NCBI GenBank assembly: GCA_001600095.1
Contig: BCIX01000001.1
Coordinates: 7,279,198 to 7,343,197 of the forward strand
Direction of reading: 5' to 3'
DNA: 64,000 bases
DNA from: Bullera alba
Taxonomy: Eukaryota > Basidiomycota > Tremellomycetes > Tremellales > Bulleraceae
Part shown: positions 22,662 to 32,458 of the stretch, piece after piece
Layout of the letters: every line of letters begins with the position of its first letter
Numbering within the stretch: position 1 is the stretch's first letter
Notes under the pieces: generated by a model
Database searches by the model: none
The model's input: the letters and a program-made list of their open reading frames with translations, nothing else
Told to the model about the DNA's origin: nothing
Made by a program: the position numbers and the translations under genes

Positions 22662-25027
22662 ATGTCGCAAGCTCGCGCGGTGGCGCCAGCTGGAGCGGCA
22701 GCTGGACCCGCCCAGGATGACAGCATGTTTGGCAAGATGAAGCCGATCCTTCGCTCGGTCATGATCTTCCTGGTTATCCAAAATGGTAAGTGTGCAGAGT
22801 GCAAGTCAGCGTCGGTGCTGATCTCGCGATACAGGAATGAAATACGGAATGAACTACGTAAGTCAGCTACCCGACATTATAAGCATGGAGCTGACCGGTA
22901 TCAGCTTGGCATGGGCAGCACACCCGAAACAGTATCCCACACCCCCAACCCAAACGCTCCATCGGACGCCTCTGCCGTCGTGCCAAAGACTGGCGTGGAC
23001 ATTGCTCAACCCGCCTGGCCGTTGGGAACGAAATTGTCCATGCTGTTCTACCCATCCACCTCTGAGACTCCCGAGCAGAAGACTGAAGACCCCTTGTTCG
23101 TCTGGGACGACTTGACCTATGGTGATTGGAAGGACACACGGGATACCGAGCTCATGCTCGATGTCCCCGAGTCGGTCAAGAATCACAACGGGACTTGGTT
23201 CATGGACATCCTCCTCGTCAAGGGAGGAGGAAGCACTCTTGCTGGTAAAGGCGAGGGCGATGTCGCTCTCTACCGAAAGCGTGAGTCTCCAGAAGAGAGC
23301 TGAGCTAATCGGTATAGAACTCACCAGGTTCCTACCCAAGAAACGAGTGAGAAAGGAGAAGAAGCTCATTGGCAACGAAGAGGACGTCGAGGACGAACCT
23401 GAAGCACCAGAGCCTGCTCAACAAATCGTCGCTCATTGGTCCAACAACCTCACTCTTGCACTCATCTCCGATGGCAAACCCGTCAACCTCGCCCAACTAG
23501 CTCCACCCACCGCACCCTTCTTCATCGTCGCTCCGTCCCCGGCAGAATCCACCACCAAGCACTACTACCCCGTCCTGTTCCCAAACGACTTCTGGGTCCT
23601 CCGAGAGTCCCTCGTGACGATCAACGAGACGACCTCGCAGCTTCCCTTGAGAGTGACCTACTCGGCTCTCGGCGCGCTCAAATTCCAAATGTACGCGACC
23701 ATGACCCAGTCCATGGATCAAGCTGCCAATAGCCAGGGCACGGGCGCGGAGATGGACGAAGTCAAGCGAATGTTCATGGAGACCAGCCCCTGGTTGCTCA
23801 TCACCACAGCGTTGGTCACGATTTTGCACACGCTGTTCGAGTTTCTGGCCTTTTCCAGCGATATCGGCCATTGGAGGAAAAAGGACAAGGATCTCGTCGG
23901 AGTTTCCGTCAATACGATCTTGACGAATTGTTTCGTTCAATTGGTCATCCTGCTTTACCTCCACGATAGCTCCGAGCAGACGAGTTTCATGATCTTGTTC
24001 GGTCAAGGAATGTAGGTCAAGTGACTTGGGATGGAAGCTGATAATCAGGGGCCTGTTGATCGAAGCGTGGAAAATCACTCAGGGTGAGTTTACACAACTA
24101 ACCAAGCTGAGCTTTAGTCGTCAACATCAGAGTGCGGGAAGCACCCGGAACGCTTATCGGCTATCAGGTCACTTTCGAGGGTGAGTCCGGGCAGTCCGGA
24201 TGGGTCTGACTCTTTTAGACAAGAAGGTCCTCAGTGAGGACGAGAAGAAAACGCAAGAGTACGACAGACTTGCTTTCAGACTCGTGTCGTACTTTGCCAT
24301 GCCCGCTCTGGCCGGGTACACGGTGTACTCGCTCCTATACGAGTGAGCTACTTCATTCTCCCAGAGGCCAATACAGCTCACTCTTATCTCAGGACCCACC
24401 GGGGGTGGTATTCGTTCATCGTGACGACGCTCGCTCAGGCCATCTACATGTTTGGCTTTGTCCAGCTTGTCCCACAGCTTATCATCAACTACAAGCTGAA
24501 GAGTGTTGCGCACATGCCGTGAGTGAATTTGCGGGTTATGAGATCAGTACTGACCATGAGTAGGATGAAAGCGATGATGTACAAGACACGTGAGCTGACT
24601 AGCTTTGATGTTTGAGCTTAGCTGACTCTTTCTAGTGTCCACTGTTGTCGATGATTTCTTGTGAGTACCTTGATAGTGCAGATGAGATTGGGCTGACATT
24701 CCACAGCGGTTCGCACCCTCTTTTCCAGATTTGACCGGCTGATACTGACCTTCCTTAGCGTTCTGCATCAGGATGCCATGGTTGCACAGGTGAGCTGCCT
24801 CTGGACCGATGTTAGCTCGCACTGACACACCCAGACTCGCGTGCTTCCGAGACGACGTCGTGTTCGTCGTCCTCCTCTACCAGCGATGGATCTACAGAGT
24901 CGATTACTCCCGAGTCAACGAGTACGGCCAAGTGGTCGAGGGCAAGGTCGAGCCCGTTGGCGAGGGTGACAATGCCGATGAAAAGGTCGTCAAAGCGCTC
25001 AAGGGCGAGACCAAGAAGAACAAGTAG
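22662..25027 (+). CDS. CLPTM1-family ER membrane protein (putative lipid scramblase)
   Basis: About 600 residues in at least a dozen exons. The start is MSQARAVAPAG at 22662. The leader helix VMIFLVIQNGMKYGMNY spans a 23-nt exon (22835-22857). A luminal beta-rich domain follows (NHNGTWFMDILLVKGGG, LTRFLPKKRVRKEKKLIG, HYYPVLFPNDFWVLRESL). Helices then carry family hallmarks: SDIGHWRKKDKDLVGVSVNT, IGYQVTFEDKKVLSEDE, YDRLAFRLVSYF, PQLIINYKLKSVAHMPMKA, and LACFRDDVVFVVLLYQRWIY with VDYSRVNEYG. Human CLPTM1L is reported to scramble glucosaminyl-PI in GPI synthesis and CLPTM1 affects receptor traffic; function here is inferred. Keeping the conserved DDFFAFCIRMPWLHR in frame seems to need a 2-nt exon at 24707-24708. 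The stop lies 48 bp from that of CNS1. Confidence 0.88.
24707..24708 (+). other. Candidate 2-nt microexon (CG) of the CLPTM1-family gene
   Basis: The upstream exon ends ...GAT GAT TTC TT at 24660 and the downstream exon starts CG TTC TGC ATC at 24759. A direct join breaks the frame of everything downstream. The intervening 98 nt divides into two GT-AG introns (24661-24706 and 24709-24758), each with a CTGAC branch site 10 or so bases before the AG. Between them lies CG, giving TTC GCG TTC and the family motif F-A-F. The donor of the second intron, GTTCGC, is weak. The alternative is one 111-nt intron to the AG at 24771, which stays in frame but deletes five conserved residues. Confidence 0.55.
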
Positions 25028-25075
25028 AAGTGAAGGGAGAAATAGCGTGTTGGCTGAAGTCGAAGGAATGCATTG

Positions 25076-26442
25076 CTACGATTTGTCTTGATCCCTTTTC
25101 CGCTTGTACTCCTCTATCCACTTTTTCTCCTGTTCGCCCTTGACCAAGACGATAAAGCTGAGCAGACCGTCGCGCAGCACCACACCGTCCACTTTACCGT
25201 CGTCTAGCGTCTTGATGGCTTTCTGGATGACCTCTCGCAGAGTCAACTCCCTGCCGGCTTTCAACGACCGCCTGTGCGCCGTTTCGAGGTATACCACGAG
25301 ATTTGGCCCGCAGTACTCCCGCTTAGTGTCCCAATCCGCCCAGCCTGACGATGCCGAGGGGGACGGAGGGAACATGACGTTGATGTGATCTGACAGTGTG
25401 GTGTTCTCGTCGAAATGGGTAATGAGGTCGGATTGGGAGTACGTAGGGTAGAGCAAGAAGACGGGATATATGAGCGGAGCGTGGGGTGGAGGAGGTGTCC
25501 ACGGCTCTACTGATGCACTCCCAGGAGGGGTGTACAGGGGTGGATCAACGGGAAGTGACTCCGGGTCAAAGTGCGGTGGATGGGGATTGTCGGGTGGACT
25601 GGGAGTGTTGACGACCACCAACCCTCGAGACTAGAGTCATTCAGTTCTCGTTCATATTGGAGACGCTGGACCCACCTGTATAGCCCGTTTCAAGGCGATT
25701 TTGCCCAAAGTCGTCCGCCTCTCCCTCTCTCTACGCTCCTCCACCGTTCTCTGACCCTTTTCCACATCCTCGCCCAGCTTTTTCCACTCGGGCTTGTTCT
25801 CCTCGCCTTTCATCTCCCTGCCTCGCTTGACGACATCCCTGGCTTCGTCCCATCGCTCAAGGCAGATGAGCGCCTGTCCCGATCGATAGAGCGATTTCAC
25901 AGGTGGAACCTTGCCCGCTTTGATGCTGAGGGCGATGATGGCGCCAGTGTCCTTGAGTGTGGCTCGGTAGTTTTTCAATGCCAAGTTGGCTGCCGCTCGA
26001 TTGTTTAGTAATGAGATCCGAAGGTCAAAGTCGACCGGGCCCGCCGTGACACCTTGAGTGTATGCCTCTACTGCCTCTTTGTACGTCTTTTGCGAGTAAA
26101 GCTCGTTTCCGTGGTTCTTGAAGTTCATCGCGACCTCTGCCAAACTCAGCAAGCTGTCAACTGGAGATTAATGGAATGCGACCCACCGTCACCCTCTCCT
26201 TCAAAGACCAAGCTTCTAAGCGCTTCCAGAACATCGTTGGTCTCTCCATCCTTAGGCGTCTCACGCATGAACAGAGGCGTCTCGTCAAGGACCTTTTGAA
26301 ACTCTTCATAGGTGACCTCTTTCTTGGTAAACCTCGAAGGTCCGGCGCTGTTGTCCGGCATGGCGTCAATCACCTTTTCCAAGGACACCTCTAGAGGTTC
26401 TTCCACCTCTGGTTCGTTGATCACTTCGATTTTCGAAGGCAT
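25076..26442 (-). CDS. CNS1: Hsp90 co-chaperone, TPR protein of the Cns1/TTC4 family
   Basis: About 425 residues in three coding exons, starting MPSKIEVINEP at 26442. The N-terminal region has VTYEEFQKVLDETPLFMRETP, typical of TTC4/Cns1. The TPR domain follows at about residues 90-200: AMNFKNHGNELYSQKTYKEAVEAYTQGV, then RISLLNNRAAANLALKNYRATLKDTGAII and KSLYRSGQALICLERWDEARDVV. The Lys/Asn positions of the carboxylate clamp that grips the EEVD tail of Hsp90/Hsp70 are visible (KNHGN, NNRA). A charged helix leads to the C-terminal wheel domain (IYPVFLLYPTYSQSDLITHFDENTTLSDHINVMF, then LTLREVIQKAIKTLDDGKVDGVVL...LSFIVLVKGE). Cns1 is essential in yeast and supports Hsp90 clients and eEF2 folding. 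It is divergent from TGL2. Confidence 0.87.
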
Positions 26443-26698
26443 TGTGAATGTCTCTGTGGGGCGATTGAGGAGCAGTCGAAAGTTGCACAAGGTAGATGGA
26501 GGTTACTGATGGCCAGAGTCTCACGTCTATGGAGGTCTCTGGCTGAGCAACTTTTGGTGTCAATATGTGGGGCCCCGGGGCGCAGTTTGCTATGACGACC
26601 GAGGACGTTGTTGCTCGCTCACTAAACCCACCAAGCTATCCATTGCCACCTTGACCCAGACACAGATGCCTTGAAGAGGTACCCACATTCACAGCTTG
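26443..26698. promoter_or_regulatory. Divergent CNS1 / TGL2 promoter
   Basis: A 256-bp spacer between start codons, G/C-rich (GGGGCCCCGGGGCGC near 26571). No recognised element beyond that. Confidence 0.4.
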
Positions 26699-28830
26699 AT
26701 GATACGCCGAGGCGTCACACGCCTCAACTCCACGCAAGCAAGGCAGACGCGTGGAAGGACCATGTCGCGTACACCCACCACCCATTCAACCACGCAATCA
26801 CCGAAGCCGGACAAGGGCAAGGGCAGACTGATCGACCAGGACAACCACCGCAAAAGCAGCCTACCGAAGAAGTTGGACGCCCTGAGGTCGGATGGTGATC
26901 CTGCCATATCTTCAGCTGTAGAGGAAGCGCTGGAAACACCACTTTCCCGCCTATCAATCTCGTCATCGGTAGACTCGACTGCCTCGTCCTCGTCTTTCGG
27001 TCAAAGATCGCCTATACCGCGACCACCGCTAGCTCATCACACGTCCTCGTATGAGAACATGCAGCCGAGGATATTATCGCAACTGGCGAGATCCACCCTG
27101 CCCACCGCCAGTCTGACGTACGCCTCAGCGAGATCCCCCTCGTACAGAGCCCAGGTGGATGGTATTCGCAGATCCACATATGCCGCAGGGGATCAGCATC
27201 CGGAAGGTCACGCCGAGTCCTCAAAGCACGGTGCAGCACTGAGACGAGTCTCAAGTCCGATGCAATTAGACAATGATCCGTTCCCGGATCTGAATCCGAC
27301 GACCGGTTTGCCCATTGGACCAGCCATGCCTTTACGGAGAGACTCTGATGCGCCGTCATTACACCTCCAGCGGACCATCACGGGCTTGTTGGAGACGCCC
27401 AAACGAGCACCATCAGATCCGCCAAATACCTCAAATGCATATCTCCCGTCAATGTTCAACCTCAAAGTCGGGATGCCCACAATGCCCAGTCTACCCAACA
27501 TACCCAGTTTGCCCAATATGCCCAGTATACCCAGCATACCCAATCTCCCCGGTTTTAACAGGTCCCAGAATGCCACACCCGACTCGAGGCGGAACTTTAG
27601 CACGACATCTCAGAACGACGACTGGCTGTCCGGCGTCACGGGGTGGTGGGGTGGGAACAAGAAAAAGGTCGACGCGACCTTGTCAGAGGAAGATCAGGCG
27701 GAGACGGTAGAGGAGGAGAAGGAGAATATACAGAGAAAGTGTAAGTACCCAGCTGTCGGACTCTCTGACATTTAGATCGCTCGCCAAAGAATCCAATAGT
27801 CTTTTGTCACGGCCTGCTCGGTTTCGACTATCTCGGTGAGTGATCAAGCTGGGGTTGAGCTGACGTTTTAGGTCCTGCCAGTCTACCACCGTGAGGCATA
27901 TCTCAAGTTTCCGAGCTAACTATGCAGCTTGCAAATATCGCATTGGCGAGGGATCCGGGAGGTGCTCGAGTCCAACGGCACCGAAGTGCTCATTGCCAGA
28001 GTGGCCGCCACGGCTTCGATAGCCGAGAGAGCTGCGACACTCGAAGATCTGATAGCAAAGACCTATCCGGGTCGCGAGGTCAACCTCATAGGTCATAGCA
28101 TGGTGAGTGGAGCTTCCGCGGCGGGTCTGATACTCTCCAGGGCGGTCTTGATTGCCGGTATTTGGTGTCCCAAATCGCCCCACAGTCCTTCAAGCCCATC
28201 AGTCTAACGACCATATCTACCCCACATCGCGGATCCCCCTTTGCCGACTACGTGATTGACAATGTCATTGGCCGTAAGTAAGCATCCGCCCTCTTCTTAC
28301 TGACAACTCTAGGTGACCGCCTACCATCACTCCTGTCTCTCCTGGAGACCATGAAGCTCCCTCAGTCCGGTGATGGATCCGCTTTCAGCGCTCTCGGAAC
28401 GCGGTCAATGCGAGAGTTCAACGCAGAAGTCCTTGATCGAGACGACGTGAGCTACTTTTCCTGGGGAGCCTCGTTCGACCCGGGCTTGCTCGACACATTT
28501 CGATGGCCCCACTCTGTCATTTTGGCCAAAGAGGGCCCTAATGACGGGTTGGTCAGTGTGACCAGTGCCAGATGGGGAGAGTATCGAGGGACACTGCTAG
28601 GTGTGAACCACCTGGATCTGTGAGTAACCTCTTGGTGAATTGGAACGTTCGCTGAGACCTGGGCAGCGTCGGGTGGGTGAATCACGTCCGATACGTTCTG
28701 TCTGGATGGACCGGTAACCCGATCACCTTCAAACCCGCGACATTTTACCTCGAGGTGGTGCGTACTCCGAGTGCTACGAGGCCCGAGCTGACCTTGGTAG
28801 GCGGATTATTTAGCCGAGCAGGGTTTCTAG
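26699..28830 (+). CDS. TGL2: Mitochondrial-type triacylglycerol lipase, Tgl2-like
   Basis: About 600 residues in eight or nine exons. The ATG at 26699 gives MIRRGVTRLNSTQARQTRGRTMSR, Arg-rich with no acids, fitting a mitochondrial presequence. A Ser/Pro-rich region of about 330 residues follows, containing a nine-copy tripeptide repeat (27473-27553) and WLSGVTGWWGG. The alpha/beta hydrolase domain starts at YRSPKNPIVFCHGLLGFDYLG, with the oxyanion HG. A 19-nt exon (27872-27890) encodes GPASLPP, then LQISHWRGIREVLESNGTEVLIA. The nucleophile elbow GHSM|GGLDCRY spans an intron. The Asp is likely in ILAKEGPNDGLVSV and the His in GVNHLDL. The last exon adds ADYLAEQGF and stops at 28828-28830. Yeast Tgl2 is a mitochondrial lipase of short- and long-chain glycerides; the N-terminal extension is not in the yeast protein. 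Confidence 0.82.
27473..27553 (+). repeat. 9-nt coding minisatellite (Met/Leu/Ile-Pro-Ser/Asn repeat)
   Basis: Nine consecutive 9-nt units of the form [ATG/CTA/ATA/TTG/CTC]-CCC-[AGT/AAC/ACA/GGT]. They encode MPT, MPS, LPN, IPS, LPN, MPS, IPS, IPN, LPG inside the TGL2 extension. CCC is invariant in all nine units while the flanking codons vary. Confidence 0.9.
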
Positions 28831-30244
28831 TCATCAGACTGGGCCTGGCTGCTGCCATAGCTGTCAGCAGATGCATGGGGCTGGCTGGATGCGACGTTGT
28901 GCAGCGTTGTGCTCGAGCATCAAAAGTCCCGGCTTTGCCGGCCGGCCCAGAGTTTCGGGCCGTGTTTACGTAACCTAAGACCGGTCGATCCTTCCCTGAT
29001 GACGTGCCTGGGTGATTCACCCTGTGCTGAACCAAAACAAAGTTTATTTGGCGCCTGGTTTTTTCACAATCTTCACTCCTTTCCGGCATTTGGATCGGTG
29101 GTCTTTCTTCCATTCCTTGCCCAAAAGAGAACATCCATGCACTCGAGCAAGCAAGATTCAAGCTTGTACAAATGCTGACGCTGCGCAAGCTCTGGCCAGC
29201 TCTCTAAGCGAATCTCTGCGAAGCTTCCAAGTCCGCCACGAGCGTTTCCAACAAAAGAACACCCGTATCATTTACCCTCACTTGCCCGATTAAATCTGAC
29301 CCTATCTGACCAGCTTTCTGGGGGATCGACGTCCAAGGGCGTCAAGAAGGCCGCCTCACAGGAGACTTCAGGACATTACCGGCCGGGCGTTACGCCATTG
29401 TCATGTCCCACAGCGGTACCTCTATCGAGTCCCAGACTGTCCCAGAGCAGCATCAGGAGTCCCTCCCGGTTCATCCGCTCATGGCTGCTCCTGGCATTCC
29501 TGGCAGCATGCCGGTCATCAGAAACTTGACATCCCCGACACGGACGTAAACAAAGAGGCATAAATTCTTAATTAGTACCATGGCCTTTTACCTCTTGACG
29601 TTACTTGTGCGTAGGTGAAGCGTCGCTCCCGTTCTTGTTCCACCTCCCCATCTTGTTTTCGGGCTCTCGTGATTCGAACATCTGTGGATCTCCGCCGGGC
29701 CCTCTTGTGTCGCCGGCCCACTGTCTCCGTCATCACAGAGTCGAGAACGAACCGAAGATCCTCCTCCTTGTGTCAGTCACGGTGGCCGTGTTTCAACAGG
29801 TTTCAACCACCTAGAGAGTGAGACTACGACTTGGCGATCGTATCACGACCCATTGTCATCACATCTTTCGATATCCGAACACCCAGCTCTAGGTGTTCTC
29901 GCCCGGCTCGCGTGGACACAACAACAGGTACACCGAGTGCCACGGTCCGACCATAATCGGCAGCTTACACGCTCCCCCTTCTGGTCGAGTTTCATCCACC
30001 GTCGCCCTGGTCAGCTTTGGAACATTCCAAGAGTCTGGCCACCTCGCGATCTACCCAGTGTCAGCAATCATCAAGCGAGTCTGCGAACCTCGACGTGGAT
30101 CGCGTCGTGACTCGCGACAAGTGGGTATCGAGATTCTCAGCGCTCGACTCGAATAGCATCGACATTTTAGGACGAGACGCATAGCAGGGTACCAATAGAC
30201 CCGCTGCGCGTGGATCTGTCATCAGCACAGAGCGGCACGCCGCG
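28831..30244. other. 1.4-kb non-coding region upstream of the receptor gene
   Basis: The largest gap in the window, between the TGL2 stop and the receptor ATG. Short open frames exist on both strands, but none has splice-consistent extension, family resemblance or coding character. It probably holds the TGL2 3' UTR and a long regulated promoter or leader of the receptor. A TGACGTG (CRE-like) lies near 28998 and an A/T-rich patch (ATAAATTCTTAATTAG) at about 29560-29577. No tRNA or repeat was seen. Confidence 0.45.
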
Positions 30245-32341
30245 ATGGTGGCGTGGTTGTTCATCAATACTATAGGGGGTCTGATCATCTCGGCGTTGAC
30301 GCTCGTCGCGGCGACATATCTCCTCGTGTCGCTATGGAATCAGGGCAAGGGCAAGCTGCGCGTGCGGCTGCTGATGGGGATGGTCATTAGCGATCTGCTG
30401 TTGGGGTGAGTCACTTGTCTGCTTTGGTGGATGGTCACTCACGTTTGTTATAGAGTGGGGGCAATAGTGCCAGAAGCCTTGTTCTTAGCAGATAAACCCC
30501 TAATGACGGGCACTCATGGCTGTGTGAGTCTACCTGCCTCGCCTCGGTGAGGCTCATACTCATGGCACTTGTAGGACGCCCATGGATTCATCTTCACCGC
30601 CATCCTCTTCAGTCAACATCTGTGGACGCTAGCCATTGCTATCGCCACGTTTCTCCTCCTCGTCAGTGATACGGACTCAAATATTTGCCTCTTAGCTGAC
30701 CTAGAGCGTAGAAACATCCGTTGTCGCGTGCGACGACTTTGATGGAGCGGTATTCCTGGGCTGCGGGGCCAATCATCTGGACCATCTCATTCCTCCATTC
30801 AGGCAGTGAGTATCTTCTCCGGCATCGCCAGACTCGACGGCTAACTACTCGCCTCAGTCTGGTGGGCATGCGTTGGATGGTCCAGCACAAGCGCACTGTG
30901 CTACTATGGCAGTAGTCCGATGGTGAATGGGCTAGACGCCCGGGATCTGATCCAGTTCATACCCCGAGCCTTGGTCTTTATCGTCATTGTCGGGCTATAC
31001 TCGACCCTGTTCTCCTTTCTCCGACGACCGGATACTATCCAACTATCCTCCCAATTCATGTCTGGGGAAGTGAGCCGGAGCGACCCGGCAGAAGGACCCA
31101 ACGGGACCCATCTCTCGCGTATGATGAAAAAGTTGGGCAGGAATCAGACCAAGAAGACCGAGGCGATCAACCCAGAGGCACCCTGGGAACAGATGGAGTT
31201 TGTCCAAGTCGGCCACGGGCGGAATTTCGGAATGACCAGCGTGACCAGCACCCCAGAAGTCGAGTACAACAATTGGAATTACAAGGCCTCTTCGCCGTCG
31301 ACTGCTCGTCCGTCACTCCCCAACAATATCACTTTCAACCCCCTTGCATCGATAGGCAATGGCTTGGATGACGACATTGCTCAAGATCAAGAACGATCTT
31401 TCTCCGCCAAACCCTCAACCGACCATTTGGTCCAGAAATCCTCCTCCTCTACGTACACAGACTTGTACCCCTCCGAAGCATCGGATTCGCCCAAAACCCC
31501 CATCTCCAACTCTCAGCGTCCGAGCGAAACCGAGACGTATATCGATGGTGGCCAGCACAATCTCCTGTATGGCGCCAGTACGCCCAGTAGCGAAGACACG
31601 GCGAGCTACTCCAACGACAAGTCGACCAAGAAAAAAGAGCTTTCGCCCATTCTGTCCCATGGATCAATGTTCACCTCGTCACTGCACTACGAGGGCGAGA
31701 TGGAGAGCCGGCGAGCGTCAATGTCGCCATCGGTGGTCAGAGATTCTTCTCGGACAAAAGGCACGGGCGACGCCGAATCGATATCGAGCAGTGATAGCGG
31801 TCGACCTCCGGGCCAAGCCCTGAGAGAACTCTTCCAGGCCAATCAGGCGTTTCCCAACCCGGACGACGAGGTCGGCGGCGGGACCAGCGGCTGGCACAAG
31901 CCTGGAGGCGGTAGAGGCGGTCTGAGCGGGCTAAATGGGGCAATGGCCACATCGGGCAATGGCAAGTCGGCGGGCGCACCAATGATGAGCGCAACGGCGT
32001 ATTTCAACAGACAGGCCAGTCTCCTCATGCTGTATTTCCCTCTCGCAGTGAGTAACCCCCTTGACGACGGATTTGGGGCGTCGCTGACTCGACCTAGTAT
32101 ATGGCGGTGTTCAGTATATCCCTAGTGAGGCTGATTTACGCCATGGTGACGGCGAAACCCTCGCCGGTGCTATCGCTCATGTCCGCGTGGTCGATCCTCG
32201 CCGTGGGATTGATAGATGGTTTGGTCTACGTGAGTGGCATCTGAACGCTCTGTCGATACAATGACTTACACCCTGTAGGGCATCGCAGAGCTGCTGGTCA
32301 GACGGCGGGTTAGACGGAAGATGCCGGATCGAATGGGTTGA
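30245..32341 (+). CDS. Seven-helix G-protein-coupled receptor, Gpr4/Git3-like
   Basis: About 600 residues in seven exons. The start MVAWLFINTIGGL leads directly into TM1 (LIISALTLVAATYLLVSLW). TM2 is VRLLMGMVISDLLLGVGAIV and TM3 HGFIFTAILFSQHLWTLAIAIATFLLL. TM4 is WAAGPIIWTISFLHSGIWWACV and TM5 LIQFIPRALVFIVIVGLYSTLFSFL. A Ser-rich third cytoplasmic loop of about 330 residues follows, then TM6 (LLMLYFPLAYMAVFSISLVRLIYAM) and TM7 (SWSILAVGLIDGLVYGIAELL). It ends in a short basic tail, RRRVRRKMPDRMG. Cys residues before TM3 (THGC) and in the second outer loop (ALCYY) can form the usual disulfide. This layout matches fungal Git3/Gpr1/Gpr4 receptors, which sense nutrients and feed cAMP-PKA through a G-alpha protein. 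Ligand and pathway are inferred. The short C-tail and very long loop 3 are typical of the group. Confidence 0.78.
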
Positions 32342-32458
32342 TCGCCAGTGTTCATCTTTTGGGTGCCATATCTTGTTATTCAGCATTTGTACATCAGTAG
32401 ACATTCATCATGGGGCCTCGATCTCTGTCAGCTATAGTATTCAAACATGCATATCCTA

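Noticed and set aside
24661..24771. Single 111-nt intron to the AG at 24771 in the CLPTM1-family gene
   Set aside because: It keeps the frame but removes five residues (A-F-C-I-R region) that match the family, and leaves two well-formed branch sites unexplained. Kept as the main rival model, not preferred.
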